Shown here in pieces: positions 8,041-16,279 of a stretch of 64,000 nt of DNA; position 1 is the first letter of the stretch; every line of letters begins with the position of its first letter. This DNA is from Rhodoferax sp. PAMC 29310 (lineage in GTDB: Bacteria > Pseudomonadota > Gammaproteobacteria > Burkholderiales > Burkholderiaceae_C). The DNA lies in assembly GCF_017948265.1 (NCBI RefSeq), contig NZ_CP072852.1, forward strand, positions 806,001-870,000, written 5' to 3'. The notes below the pieces were generated by a model. The model worked only from the letters and a program-made list of their open reading frames with translations. It had not been told where the DNA came from and searched no databases. The position numbers and the translations under genes are program-made.

Positions 8041-10212
8041 TTGGGATTTCTTTTGAGTGCTGAAGACCTGGCGCGCCTGTCCCTGGCCGCTTTTGATCAA
8101 GTGGTGGGGTCCACCTTGGGGTTTCGCTCGCGCCCCGGCCAGCGGGACATGGCCACCCGTATTGCAACTGCCTTGTCGGGGGTGACGCTGGGCGAGCATG
8201 CGAGTCCGGAGAAAGCCATCACGGTCATTCAAGCCGGCACGGGTGTGGGCAAGTCGGCCGCTTACCTGTCCACCACGGTGTCGATGGCTCTCGCGCGCAA
8301 GACCCGGGTGGTGATTTCGACCGCGACTGTAGCGCTGCAAGAGCAGTTGATGACCAAAGACCTGCCTGCGCTGGCAGCGGTGCTGGAGACGCCTTTTGTA
8401 TTTGCGCTTGCCAAAGGCCGGGGTCGCTACCTGTGCAAGTTCAAGCTGGAGCGATTCGTTGGGCTGGGCATTGCCGGGGCCGACGAGGCCTCTGAAGACC
8501 TGTTTGGTATCGATGAGGACACGCCGCCGCCCAAGGCCACTTACGCGAAGCAGCTTGAAGGCGAAGACCCCGAAGAACGGCGCATGAAGTTGTATGACTC
8601 ACTGGCCACAGCCATTGCGAGCAATCATTGGGATGGCGACCGGGACAACCTGGCCGAGCAGCCTGATCCGCGGGACTGGTCGGCCGTGGCGGCGGAGCGC
8701 CACACCTGCACGGCACGGCATTGCCCAAGATTCAGGGACTGCAGTTATTACAACGCCCGCACCAAACTGTCTGAGGCGCATGTGATCGTGGCCAACCATG
8801 ACCTGGTGCTGGCCTCATTGGGCATGAAGGCCTTGCCGGAGCTGGACAATTGCCTGGTGGTGTTTGACGAGGGCCATCATTTGCCCGCCGTGGCCCTGGA
8901 CCAATTCTCGAGTGCCATGGACTTGTCGGGACTGCGCTGGGTGGATAAATTGCCCAAGATATTGCAAGAGGTCAGTGAAAAGATTCACATGGCACTGGCG
9001 CAAGACGTTCACACGCTGGCCCAGCAGCTCAAGTCGGCCCTGCATGATGTGGGCCGACTTGGTATGGATTTGCTCACGGTGTCCAGCACGGGTTATGACG
9101 GCGTGCACCGCTTCAAGGATGGGGTGCTGCCAGAGGCCCTGCATGACCCCGTGACCCTGATTCAGGGCCACGGCAGTGGTTTGGCCAAAGCGCTGGAGGC
9201 GCTGGGTGCCGAACTGAAGCTGCGGGCCAAAGAAGACCCATCCGAGGCGGCCAACTGTTCAGCGATGTACGCCAAGCTTGGACAGATGGCGCCCAAACTC
9301 AATAGCGTGGTGACCACCGCCAACCTGCTGCTGGAGCATGGGCCGCAACCACTGGCCAAGTGGCTCAAGTCAGACACCAGTTCGGGGTTGGTGTTTTTAA
9401 CTGCCCATGCTTGCCCCATCGTGCCGGGTGATCTGCTGCGCCAATACCTGTGGAGTCAGGTGCGCGGTGCCGTGGTCACCTCCGCCTCACTCACCAGTTG
9501 TGCCAGTTTTGACTACTTTTTGCATGAGGCGGGGCTGGTCAACAAACCCTATGTGAGCACTTTGGAGGTCGAGAGTCCTTTTGACTACACCACGCAAGGC
9601 CAGCTGATCGTGGTGGAAACCACGGCCGACCCCAAGCAGGCAGAGGCTTACACCCGAGAAATGGTGGGGGAATTGATGGGCGATTTGGCCCGAGTTGAGC
9701 TGGGCGCGTTAGCCTTGTTTACCTCGCGGGTGCAAATGAAGGCAGCGGTGGATGCCTTGAGCGCCAGCTTGAGGGACGTGGTGCTGGTGCAGGGCCAAAT
9801 GGCGCGGGGCCGTTTGCTGGCCACACACCAGGCACGTGTGGAGGCGGGTTTCCCGTCTGTTATTTTCGGGCTACAGTCGTTTGGCGAGGGCTTGGACCTG
9901 CCGGGCAAGCTGTGCGAAACGGTGTTTATTGCCAAACTGCCTTTCAGTCCGCCGTCGGACCCGGTCGAAGAGGCTCGCTCTGAGTGGTTGAAGACTGTGG
10001 GGCGTGATCCATTCTCCGAGCTGGTGGTGCCCGCCACTGGTATCAAGCTGCTGCAGTGGACCGGCCGGGCGATTCGCACCGAGGATGACCACGCCACCGT
10101 GATTTGTTATGACCGGCGTCTGCTCAAGCTCGGGTTTGGGCGGCGGATGTTGAAAGGCTTGCCGCCGTACCCGGTGACGCGCCGGGTGGATGGCGTGGCG
10201 CATCCCGCTTAA
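8041..10212 (+). CDS. dinG: DinG-type ATP-dependent DNA helicase
   Basis: A 723-residue XPD/DinG superfamily 2 helicase. Walker A is AGTGVGKSAAYLS. The iron-sulfur cluster cysteines are seen as Cys132 (GRYLCKFK) and Cys223, Cys228 and Cys234 (HTCTARHCPRFRDC). The DEAH-box equivalent is VFDEGHHLP, and the late helicase motif is SFGEGLDLPGKLCETVFIAK with RAIRTEDDHATV near the C-terminus. DinG unwinds 5'-3' and resolves R-loops and damage intermediates. There is no ATG at the N-terminus. The first candidate is TTG at 8041; another TTG at 8053 has GGGA a few bases upstream and is equally plausible. It is followed closely by a small membrane protein gene. Confidence 0.93.
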   Translation: MGFLLSAEDLARLSLAAFDQVVGSTLGFRSRPGQRDMATRIATALSGVTLGEHASPEKAITVIQAGTGVGKSAAYLSTTVSMALARKTRVVISTATVALQEQLMTKDLPALAAVLETPFVFALAKGRGRYLCKFKLERFVGLGIAGADEASEDLFGIDEDTPPPKATYAKQLEGEDPEERRMKLYDSLATAIASNHWDGDRDNLAEQPDPRDWSAVAAERHTCTARHCPRFRDCSYYNARTKLSEAHVIVANHDLVLASLGMKALPELDNCLVVFDEGHHLPAVALDQFSSAMDLSGLRWVDKLPKILQEVSEKIHMALAQDVHTLAQQLKSALHDVGRLGMDLLTVSSTGYDGVHRFKDGVLPEALHDPVTLIQGHGSGLAKALEALGAELKLRAKEDPSEAANCSAMYAKLGQMAPKLNSVVTTANLLLEHGPQPLAKWLKSDTSSGLVFLTAHACPIVPGDLLRQYLWSQVRGAVVTSASLTSCASFDYFLHEAGLVNKPYVSTLEVESPFDYTTQGQLIVVETTADPKQAEAYTREMVGELMGDLARVELGALALFTSRVQMKAAVDALSASLRDVVLVQGQMARGRLLATHQARVEAGFPSVIFGLQSFGEGLDLPGKLCETVFIAKLPFSPPSDPVEEARSEWLKTVGRDPFSELVVPATGIKLLQWTGRAIRTEDDHATVICYDRRLLKLGFGRRMLKGLPPYPVTRRVDGVAHPA

Positions 10213-10267
10213 GCTCTTGCATTTGTGGCAAATGCCCGTACTTGCATTTGAACAAAGGAATTTGATT

Positions 10268-10591
10268 TTGAATCAGTTGGTGAGATCTGTATTTGGTTTG
10301 ATATTGCGAGTGGGCTTGTTGATCGCCGGATTGGTGTTCTTCCTGAGCCTGCTGGCGGCCGCCTCGTTGTTGCTGATGGTGTGGCTGCTGAGATCCTTGT
10401 GGGCGCGTTTGACGGGGCAGCCCGTCACGCCTTGGGCATTCAAAATGAGCCGCCAGGCCATGTGGAATCGCTTTTACCGGACGCCCGGACAGGGGTCCAT
10501 GTCTGGCGCGGGCCAAGGGCCGTCTGCCCGGCGCGATGACTCTGACGTCATTGACGTCGAGCCCAAAGAAATCAAGCCGCCGCCGTCTTGA
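10268..10591 (+). CDS. small membrane protein, unknown function
   Basis: A protein of about 107 residues starting with TTG at 10268. AAGGAA (10255-10260) lies 7 bases before it, while an upstream ATG at 10190 is inside dinG. Residues about 4-45 are a long hydrophobic stretch (VRSVFGLILRVGLLIAGLVF and LLLMVWLLRSLW), probably two membrane helices. A basic loop and a soluble tail rich in D, P and K follow. I recognise no family. It lies 55 bases after dinG on the same strand and may be co-transcribed. Confidence 0.7.
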   Translation: MNQLVRSVFGLILRVGLLIAGLVFFLSLLAAASLLLMVWLLRSLWARLTGQPVTPWAFKMSRQAMWNRFYRTPGQGSMSGAGQGPSARRDDSDVIDVEPKEIKPPPS

Positions 10592-10647
10592 TTTGCTATC
10601 AATAAAGGAGCTTCTTTCGCCGTTAATTCAAGGGCCGGGGGGCGATT

Positions 10648-11262
10648 TCATTCAGAATCCGCGTCCTTGAGTACCAATTCACGAGAGAACAGTTCAACCG
10701 CCGTCTTGGCGACTTGCGTGGTGTCGTAGTAGGCATAAGCCCCCACGCCTACCGCGCCGATCAACGGCACAAGGCGGCTCGCGCCTTTGCTGGCCAGGTT
10801 CTTGGTCACTTTGACACCCAGTGCTTGGGCGATGCTTCGAATCATGGGCGTGGAGGCGGCTTGAATGAAGTAGCGCTCTCCCACCCGAGCCACGACGTCG
10901 CGAAACAACTGTGCGGAGACATGTTTGAACAGGCAGTAAAGCATTTGCTCCCGGTTCAGGGTGGCTTGTTTGCCAAAGACGGCGGCTATGTCGGACACCA
11001 TTTGGGCTTGCAAGCGCCAGACACCCAGCAACTCGGGCAAGACCGTCAACCAGCCCAGCACGCCGGGCGGCAGCGCGAAGGACCCGGCCAACAAACTGGC
11101 CTTGCGCGATGCACTGCGCCCCAGGGCGCGAGCTTTCATCTCGGGGTTTTGAGTGGACTGGGGCTCATCACTGCCAGGCACAGCCAACACCAAGTCAAGA
11201 ATGGCATCTCCCATTTTCTGGCGCACGGAGAGTTGCACGGGAAGGTTGGTGTTGTCAGTCAC
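10648..11262 (-). CDS. EcsC-family protein
   Basis: A 204-residue protein with the EcsC-family layout: a hydrophobic N-terminal region (SFALPPGVLGWLTVLPELLG), a conserved middle LQAQMVSDIAAVFGK, and a Gly-rich hydrophobic C-terminus (RLVPLIGAVGVGAYAYYDTT). EcsC proteins are named after the third gene of the Bacillus ecs operon; their biochemical role is not established. The start codon lies inside the 3' end of the upstream nuclease gene (8-base overlap), which implies translational coupling. The association with a DNA repair-type nuclease is unexplained. Confidence 0.8.
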   Translation of the reverse strand: MTDNTNLPVQLSVRQKMGDAILDLVLAVPGSDEPQSTQNPEMKARALGRSASRKASLLAGSFALPPGVLGWLTVLPELLGVWRLQAQMVSDIAAVFGKQATLNREQMLYCLFKHVSAQLFRDVVARVGERYFIQAASTPMIRSIAQALGVKVTKNLASKGASRLVPLIGAVGVGAYAYYDTTQVAKTAVELFSRELVLKDADSE

Positions 11263-12667
11263 GGGCGGGAAACCGAATCAGCTCAACCCCGGGCTTGCCG
11301 GAGCCACTCAGGTGTTTTAGGAGCAAGCGGTAGGTGTCCAGGTCGAAAGCGAGAGCCGGCGCAGACGATGTCAACGCGTCCTCTAGGTCGCCCTCGTCAT
11401 GCACGGTGGCCAGATGACACCATTGGTCGAACAGGTGAATGTCGGTGCGGCCTGTTCTGGCGTTGTATTCCCGCAGACCAATCTTGCCGGGGTGGGGCCA
11501 AACCTGCAGTTGTTGCTGGGCCAGCGCCAGTTTCAGACGAAGCCAGTGGACTTCAGGGGCCTCCAGACCGCAACAGACCCCTTTGCAGCGCCCGATTTGT
11601 TGGGCAAAGCATCGGCCTTTACCGGATTCAAGTCCCAACGATTGCAGGCACAGCGTGTGGGTGTCCGCTAACTCGCGCAGGCTGGATAAGGCCTGGTTTT
11701 TTGAGCGGTAGACGCCGTACAGCCGGTCAAATTCGCGCGGGTTCAGCTCTTCACCACGGATCAACTTGACCAGTGGGCGGGTTTTCGGCTGATCTTCCAG
11801 TCGCCAAGCGCACAGCGTCGTTTCCCGGCGCAATTGGCGGTTGTAGATAGGTTGCTGGTCTTTGATCAGGCGAGCCTCCAAAAGCAGGGCGCCGAGCTCA
11901 CCTGCAGTTTCGGTCCACTCAACGCGGCAGATTTCCTGGGAGATGCGCATTTCGCGCGCCTCGCGGGTGGCAGCTTGGAAGTGCGCCATCACGCGGCTGC
12001 GCAATTTGATGCTTTTGCCAATGTACAAGGGCAGGGTGCCCTCGCCATAAAAACGGTAGACCCCAGGAGTTTCTGGAATATCACCGACATGGGTTTCCAA
12101 CTGCGGCGGCAGGGCGGCGCTGCCTTGCAGCAGAGCTAAAGCTTGCTGGGCAACGTGATCGGCACCCAGTTCAGTTTCGGCTTGTTGCAGCCATTGGCTC
12201 ACCACGTCGACATCGCCCATGGCCCGGTGGCGGGCCGTGGTGCTCAGGCCGTGGCGCTGCATGATGGCGTCCAACCCGTGGCTGCGGTGCTGCGGGTAAA
12301 GCGCGCGGGAGAGGCGCACGGTGCACAGTGTCTTCGCCCGCAGAGCCATGTCGGCGCGGGCGAACTCGTTGAGGAGAAAGCCGTGATCAAAGCGCACGTT
12401 GTGGGCCACCAGCACCGCGTCATCGAGCAAAGCCATCAACTGGGGTGCCACCTCGGCAAATGGCGGCGCCGTGGCGACCATGGCGGTGCTAATGCCAGTC
12501 AGGCTCTCAATAAAAGGGGAGACCGTGCAGCCGGGATTCACCAAGGTGCTCCAGCGGGCCACTTCCCGCCCACCCTCCATACGAACTGCGGCAATTTCAG
12601 TGATTCGGTCATTCACCGGACTGCCGCCGGTGGTTTCCAGGTCAAGCAAGACGTAGCAGGGCAGCAT
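11255..12667 (-). CDS. DnaQ-like 3'-5' exonuclease fused to a GIY-YIG (UvrC N-terminal-like) nuclease
   Basis: A 470-residue two-domain nuclease. Residues 1-170 are a DEDDh exonuclease: LLDLETTGG with the first Asp/Glu pair, LVAHNVRFDHGFL, and HRAMGDVDVVSQWL with the late His/Asp. Residues about 200-280 are a GIY-YIG domain, seen as TPGVYRFYGEGTLPLYIGKS and a following RVMAHF arginine. The C-terminal part has a Cys cluster (GRCFAQQIGRCKGVCCG) like the UvrC/Cho region. Such proteins are annotated as a DNA polymerase III epsilon-like/UvrC-like fusion; the GIY-YIG part resembles Cho, which makes the 3' incision in excision repair. It probably acts in DNA repair, but this is not proven. It overlaps the EcsC gene by 8 bases. 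Confidence 0.88.
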   Translation of the reverse strand: MLPCYVLLDLETTGGSPVNDRITEIAAVRMEGGREVARWSTLVNPGCTVSPFIESLTGISTAMVATAPPFAEVAPQLMALLDDAVLVAHNVRFDHGFLLNEFARADMALRAKTLCTVRLSRALYPQHRSHGLDAIMQRHGLSTTARHRAMGDVDVVSQWLQQAETELGADHVAQQALALLQGSAALPPQLETHVGDIPETPGVYRFYGEGTLPLYIGKSIKLRSRVMAHFQAATREAREMRISQEICRVEWTETAGELGALLLEARLIKDQQPIYNRQLRRETTLCAWRLEDQPKTRPLVKLIRGEELNPREFDRLYGVYRSKNQALSSLRELADTHTLCLQSLGLESGKGRCFAQQIGRCKGVCCGLEAPEVHWLRLKLALAQQQLQVWPHPGKIGLREYNARTGRTDIHLFDQWCHLATVHDEGDLEDALTSSAPALAFDLDTYRLLLKHLSGSGKPGVELIRFPARD

Positions 12668-12687
12668 GGTTCAGGGGCGCTTGGGGC

Positions 12688-12777
12688 TCAACAAAACATC
12701 AATGCCAGCCAAACCGGGTCATCCACCAGATTCAGGAGCACAAAGCCACCCACGCGGTACAACCAAAACTCCAGCAT
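12688..12777 (-). CDS. possible 29-residue hydrophobic peptide
   Basis: Between the Nudix stop and the nuclease ATG lies a short frame beginning MLEFWLYRVGGFVLLNLVDD and ending with a second hydrophobic run. The frame stays open upstream to a TTG inside the Nudix 3' end. No strong ribosome site is visible. It may be a small membrane protein or chance; conservation of this frame in relatives would decide. Confidence 0.2.
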   Translation of the reverse strand: MLEFWLYRVGGFVLLNLVDDPVWLALMFC

Positions 12778-12793
12778 CTCAATCGACGACGTG

Positions 12794-13339
12794 TTAAACA
12801 ATGTCAATGGCATGGATGGCAAACTGTCCGGCGCGGCGGTCAGAAAAGTAACGTTTCAAAGTTTCAGCCACTGTTTTGAACGCAATTTCGTCCCAAGGGA
12901 TTTCGTCCTCCTTGAACAAGCGGGCCTCAATGGTCTCGTGCCCCGGGTCAAACTGGTCACTCAGCAAGCGCGCCAAATAGAACATGTGTACTTGCCCCAC
13001 CCGTGGAATATTGACCAGTGAGAAGAAACTTCCCATCTCAAACTCTGCGCCGGCTTCCTCGACGGTTTCACGAGCCGCCCCTTCGGCCACGGTCTCATTC
13101 AGCTCCATGAAGCCGGCCGGTAGGGTCCATTTGCCCCAGCGCGGCTCGATATTGCGTTTGCACAGCAACACGCGATCATCCCAATAGGGCACGGTGCCCA
13201 CCACCATCAGCGGGTTTTCATAGTGCACCGTCTGGCAGGCGGTACAGATGGCGCGCTCTTTGGTGTCGCCGTCATCCGGCAATCGGTAAACCACGGCCGT
13301 GCCGCAACTTTTGCAATGTTTGATGGGCAGTTTGAGCAT
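12794..13339 (-). CDS. Nudix hydrolase with N-terminal zinc ribbon
   Basis: A 181-residue protein. The N-terminus carries two CxxC pairs (HCKSCGTAVVYR and AICTACQTVHYENP), a small zinc ribbon. The Nudix box GFMELNETVAEGAARETVEE continues AGAE and fits G-x5-E-x7-R-E-U-x-E-E-x-G-U. Zinc-ribbon Nudix proteins include NADH pyrophosphatases (NudC-type), but this one lacks the long NudC N-terminal domain, so the substrate is open. The ATG at 13339 gives the compact zinc-ribbon start. A frame extension upstream would run through the terminator of the preceding gene and is rejected. Confidence 0.88.
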   Translation of the reverse strand: MLKLPIKHCKSCGTAVVYRLPDDGDTKERAICTACQTVHYENPLMVVGTVPYWDDRVLLCKRNIEPRWGKWTLPAGFMELNETVAEGAARETVEEAGAEFEMGSFFSLVNIPRVGQVHMFYLARLLSDQFDPGHETIEARLFKEDEIPWDEIAFKTVAETLKRYFSDRRAGQFAIHAIDIV

Positions 13340-13361
13340 GGAGCCAGTGTAATTTGAAATC

Positions 13362-13389
13362 AAAAAAAGGCCCTCTTCAGGGCCCTTTA
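13362..13389 (-). terminator. rho-independent terminator of the fumarylacetoacetase-family gene
   Basis: Read on the minus strand, AAAGGGCCC, a short TGAAGA loop and GGGCCTTT form a GC-rich stem with one bulged G, followed by a run of Ts (seen as seven As on the plus strand at 13362-13368). It lies 24 bases after the stop of the 13413-14108 gene and just before the Nudix start, so it separates the two transcripts. Confidence 0.75.
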
Positions 13390-13412
13390 GCAGTTTGCGC
13401 TCCAACAGGTCG

Positions 13413-14108
13413 TCAGGACAAGCGCAGCGTGATGCTTTCCAGCCCAGTGATGTGAGCTGCCAGCAAGTCGCCAGACACCACGGCACCTACGCCGGCCGGG
13501 GTGCCGGTGTAGATCAGATCCCCAGGCTGAAGTGCCCATGCGGCGGACAGTTGCTCAATTGTTTCTGCAATGTTCCAGATCAGACTGGCCACAGTGCTGC
13601 GTTGCCGCTCGGTGCCGTTCACCGAGAGTGAGATTTCCGCGTTGACAATGTCGCCGGCTTGTTGAGCTAGGGTGATATGACCAATAGGCGCGGATGCATC
13701 AAACGCTTTGCCAATGCACCAAGGGCGGCCCTGCTTCTTCATATCACCTTGCAAATCGCGGCGGGTCATGTCCAAACCCACGGCATAGCCAAAGATGTGC
13801 TCGTTGGCGTCCTGGGCACGAATATTTTGACCACCTTTGCCAATGGCCACGACCAACTCCACTTCATGGTGCAGATTGCTGGTCAGGCTGGGGTAGGGCA
13901 GCGGTGCCGTCTCGCCAGGGCCGACCAAGACAACCGCATCGGCGGGCTTCATAAAGAAGAAAGGTGCCTCACGGCCGGTGTGCCCCATCTCCTTGGCGTG
14001 GTCTTCGTAATTGCGGCCCACGCAGTAAATGCGGTGCACCGGGAAAAGGCCTGTGGTTCCTGTGACGGGAATGGCGACAGGGGCGCTCGGAGGAAAAATA
14101 TAGTCCAT
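13413..14108 (-). CDS. fumarylacetoacetate hydrolase family enzyme (fumarylpyruvate hydrolase-like)
   Basis: A 231-residue single-domain FAH-fold protein. RIYCVGRNYEDHAKEMG is the family signature near residue 28. The metal ligands are in HHEVELVVAIGKGG (E-x-E) and VGLDMTRRDLQ (Asp). GDLIYTGTPAGVG is the C-terminal glycine-rich motif. Enzymes of this kind cleave C-C bonds in acylpyruvates such as fumarylpyruvate in gentisate degradation, or decarboxylate oxaloacetate. ATG at 14108 gives the common MxYxFPP start. A TTG at 14135 overlapping the upstream stop as TTGA is an alternative that would couple it to the upstream gene. Confidence 0.85.
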   Translation of the reverse strand: MDYIFPPSAPVAIPVTGTTGLFPVHRIYCVGRNYEDHAKEMGHTGREAPFFFMKPADAVVLVGPGETAPLPYPSLTSNLHHEVELVVAIGKGGQNIRAQDANEHIFGYAVGLDMTRRDLQGDMKKQGRPWCIGKAFDASAPIGHITLAQQAGDIVNAEISLSVNGTERQRSTVASLIWNIAETIEQLSAAWALQPGDLIYTGTPAGVGAVVSGDLLAAHITGLESITLRLS

Positions 14109-14131
14109 AGAGTAAGCTGAAGGAATTGGGT

Positions 14132-14434
14132 TCAATCGGACTTGGCCACCAGATCAAAGTGCTCAACCACGGGTGGATCCGCAAAGAACGGACCGACGAT
14201 GCCTCGCCATTCTGCAAACGCGGGCGACTCCCGAAAACCAACGTTGTGATCCTCCAGCGTGTCCCAGAAAATTTGAAGAATGTAGCGCTCGGTGCTTTCA
14301 ATGCCACGGTTGACTTTGTAGCCTTGGAAGCCTTTGGCCTTGTGGATCACCGTGTTCAACCCGCGTTGAATTGCTTCCTCAAACGCGGCATTTTGGCCGG
14401 GCTGAATACGAATGTCGGCAAGCTCAAGAATCAT
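14132..14434 (-). CDS. antibiotic biosynthesis monooxygenase (ABM)-fold small protein
   Basis: A 100-residue ferredoxin-like dimeric alpha/beta-barrel protein. It shows the family pattern of an N-terminal strand (MILELADIRIQPG), a helix FEEAIQRGLNTVIHKAKGF, and a strand RYILQIFWDTLEDH followed by FRESPAFAEWRG. Members act as cofactor-free monooxygenases or small-molecule binders. GGAGA lies just upstream of the ATG at 14434. Its stop is 24 bases before the fumarylacetoacetase-family start, so the two are probably one operon. Confidence 0.75.
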   Translation of the reverse strand: MILELADIRIQPGQNAAFEEAIQRGLNTVIHKAKGFQGYKVNRGIESTERYILQIFWDTLEDHNVGFRESPAFAEWRGIVGPFFADPPVVEHFDLVAKSD

Positions 14435-14548
14435 GCAAATCTCCAGTGAATCAGGGGTTGGGAACCGGTGTCTAAGCACCGATCGTGAAGTCTAACGTGG
14501 GCAGCTGGGTCACATGATAGGTCGTGACCGTCGGTTATGCTGGCAGCC

Positions 14549-16267
14549 ATGAAATCCGAAAACTTTATTCCAGGCAAGGATGCGTCGCTCGAATCGACCA
14601 TCAACAGCATGCAAGGCAAGCTGCAAGAACTCGGGTTTCATATTGAAGAGCGGAGTTGGCTCAACCCCGTCGACGGAATTTGGTCAGTTCATATTCGAGA
14701 CCGGGATTGCCCATTGTTGTTTACCAATGGCAAGGGCGCAACCAGACTGGCATGCCTGGCCAGCGCCTTGGGAGAGTTTTTTGAGCGCTTGTCTACCAAC
14801 TATTTTTGGACGCATTACTACCTGGGGCCAGAGGTCGCGAGTCGGCCATACGTTCACTACCCTCAAGAAAAATGGTTTGGGTTTGGTGAGGATGAGTCTT
14901 GGCCCACGGGCTTGTTGACGCAGGGGCTGCGCAAGTTCTACAACCCGAACAATATTGACGCCAGTAGCTTGGTTGAGTTCAACTCCGGAAACTTGGAGCG
15001 CGGTATCTGCGCGATTCCCTACGTGCGCGAACGCGACGGCGTCACGGTTTACTTTCCAGTCAACATCATTGGCAACCTTTATGTCTGCAATGGCATGTCG
15101 GCGGGGAACACGCAGGCAGAGGCGCGTACACAGGCCTTGTCTGAAATTTTCGAGCGCCACGTCAAGGGGCGAATCATCAGCGAAGGCATTTGCCTGCCGG
15201 ATGTCCCTGAGACCGTGATTGCACGCTTTCCGCGTATTGCGGCGGGTATCAAGGCGTTGCGAGAAGCCGGTTTTGGCATTTTGGTCAAAGACGCGTCACT
15301 GGGCGGGCAATACCCGGTAATGAATGTGACGTTGCTGCACCCGGAAGATCAGGGGTGTTTTGCCAGCTTTGGCGCCCATCCCCGGCTCGAAATTGCGCTG
15401 GAGCGCGCGCTGACCGAGTTGCTGCAAGGCCGGGCGCTCGACTCCTTGTCAGGCTTTCCCCCGCCGGGTTTTGACCTGGAGGAGGCCGCCAGTGCCACCA
15501 ATATTGAGATTCATTTCGTCGACTCCAGTGGTGTGATTCACTGGAAATTTTTAGGCGACGAACCTGACCACGAATTTTGCGACTGGAATTTCAGCACCTC
15601 AACGCAAGAAGACTATGCGTGGGCAGTAGACCGAATTCACCGGGACGGGCGCGACATTTATATCGCTGATTTCACGCACCTTGGCGTCTATGCCTGCCGC
15701 ATTCTGGTGCCGGGCATGTCTGAAATCTACCCAGTCGATGACCTGGAGTTTGAGAACAACAGTGTCGGCAACTCTGTGCGTGAGGCGATTTTGAACTTAC
15801 CCGGGTTGGATGATCAAGAATGCTCTGATTTGCTGGACACCTTGAATGAGTCTTCGCTGGCAGACCAGCGGCAGGTTGCTGCGGTGATCGGCTTGGCGGC
15901 TGATGCAGACACCTTTTGGAGCGATTTGAGGGTGGGCGAACTGAAAACGCTATTGGCCTTGGCTATTGGCGATGAGGCAGCTACCTTGGAGGGGTGTGAC
16001 TGGGTCCGCCATTTTGACCAGATCAATCCGCAGCGGCGCGGTGTTTATGCCTGTATAGAAAGCCTGATCAACCTTGCCGAGATGGGCGACAGTGGTCCTT
16101 ACTTGAGTGCACTGCGCCAGCTTTATGGCGCAGGGGCAGTTGCTCAAGCCCGTGCACTGATCATGCAGACCGACCGATTCATGGGCCTCAACGCCCCCGG
16201 GTTGATGATCGAGGGGTGTGAATTGCATCGCAAACTTTTGGCGGCTTACGACAAAGTGAACCTTTGA
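14549..16267 (+). CDS. ycaO: YcaO-domain ribosome-modification factor
   Basis: A 572-residue protein matching E. coli YcaO along its length: NFIPGKDASLESTINSMQGK, WLNPVDGIWSVHIRDRDCPL, FTNGKGATRLACLASALGEF, NIIGNLYVCNGMSAGNTQAE and LGVYACRILVPGMSEIYPVD are recognisable. The YcaO domain binds ATP and activates amide backbones. E. coli YcaO assists RimO in beta-methylthiolation of ribosomal protein S12, and its C-terminal TPR-like part (after about residue 430) is also present here. There is no peptide-precursor or cyclodehydratase partner gene nearby, so a RiPP role is unlikely. The start at 14549 matches the E. coli N-terminus; ATG at 14537 would add four residues. Confidence 0.92.
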   Translation: MKSENFIPGKDASLESTINSMQGKLQELGFHIEERSWLNPVDGIWSVHIRDRDCPLLFTNGKGATRLACLASALGEFFERLSTNYFWTHYYLGPEVASRPYVHYPQEKWFGFGEDESWPTGLLTQGLRKFYNPNNIDASSLVEFNSGNLERGICAIPYVRERDGVTVYFPVNIIGNLYVCNGMSAGNTQAEARTQALSEIFERHVKGRIISEGICLPDVPETVIARFPRIAAGIKALREAGFGILVKDASLGGQYPVMNVTLLHPEDQGCFASFGAHPRLEIALERALTELLQGRALDSLSGFPPPGFDLEEAASATNIEIHFVDSSGVIHWKFLGDEPDHEFCDWNFSTSTQEDYAWAVDRIHRDGRDIYIADFTHLGVYACRILVPGMSEIYPVDDLEFENNSVGNSVREAILNLPGLDDQECSDLLDTLNESSLADQRQVAAVIGLAADADTFWSDLRVGELKTLLALAIGDEAATLEGCDWVRHFDQINPQRRGVYACIESLINLAEMGDSGPYLSALRQLYGAGAVAQARALIMQTDRFMGLNAPGLMIEGCELHRKLLAAYDKVNL

Positions 16268-16279
16268 TCTTCTTTAACC

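Noticed and set aside
7948..8340. 5' extension of the diguanylate cyclase frame
   Set aside because: It overlaps the start of dinG, reads as Arg/His/Gly-rich nonsense and lacks TPR pattern; the ATG at 7947 is preferred.
10714..11769. Plus-strand open frame of about 350 codons opposite the EcsC and nuclease genes
   Set aside because: Antisense to two convincingly coded proteins; its translation has no recognisable domain.
14549..16267. RiPP (azoline/thioamide) biosynthesis cluster around the YcaO gene
   Set aside because: The protein matches the E. coli YcaO housekeeping type end to end, and no precursor peptide, dehydrogenase or transporter gene is adjacent.
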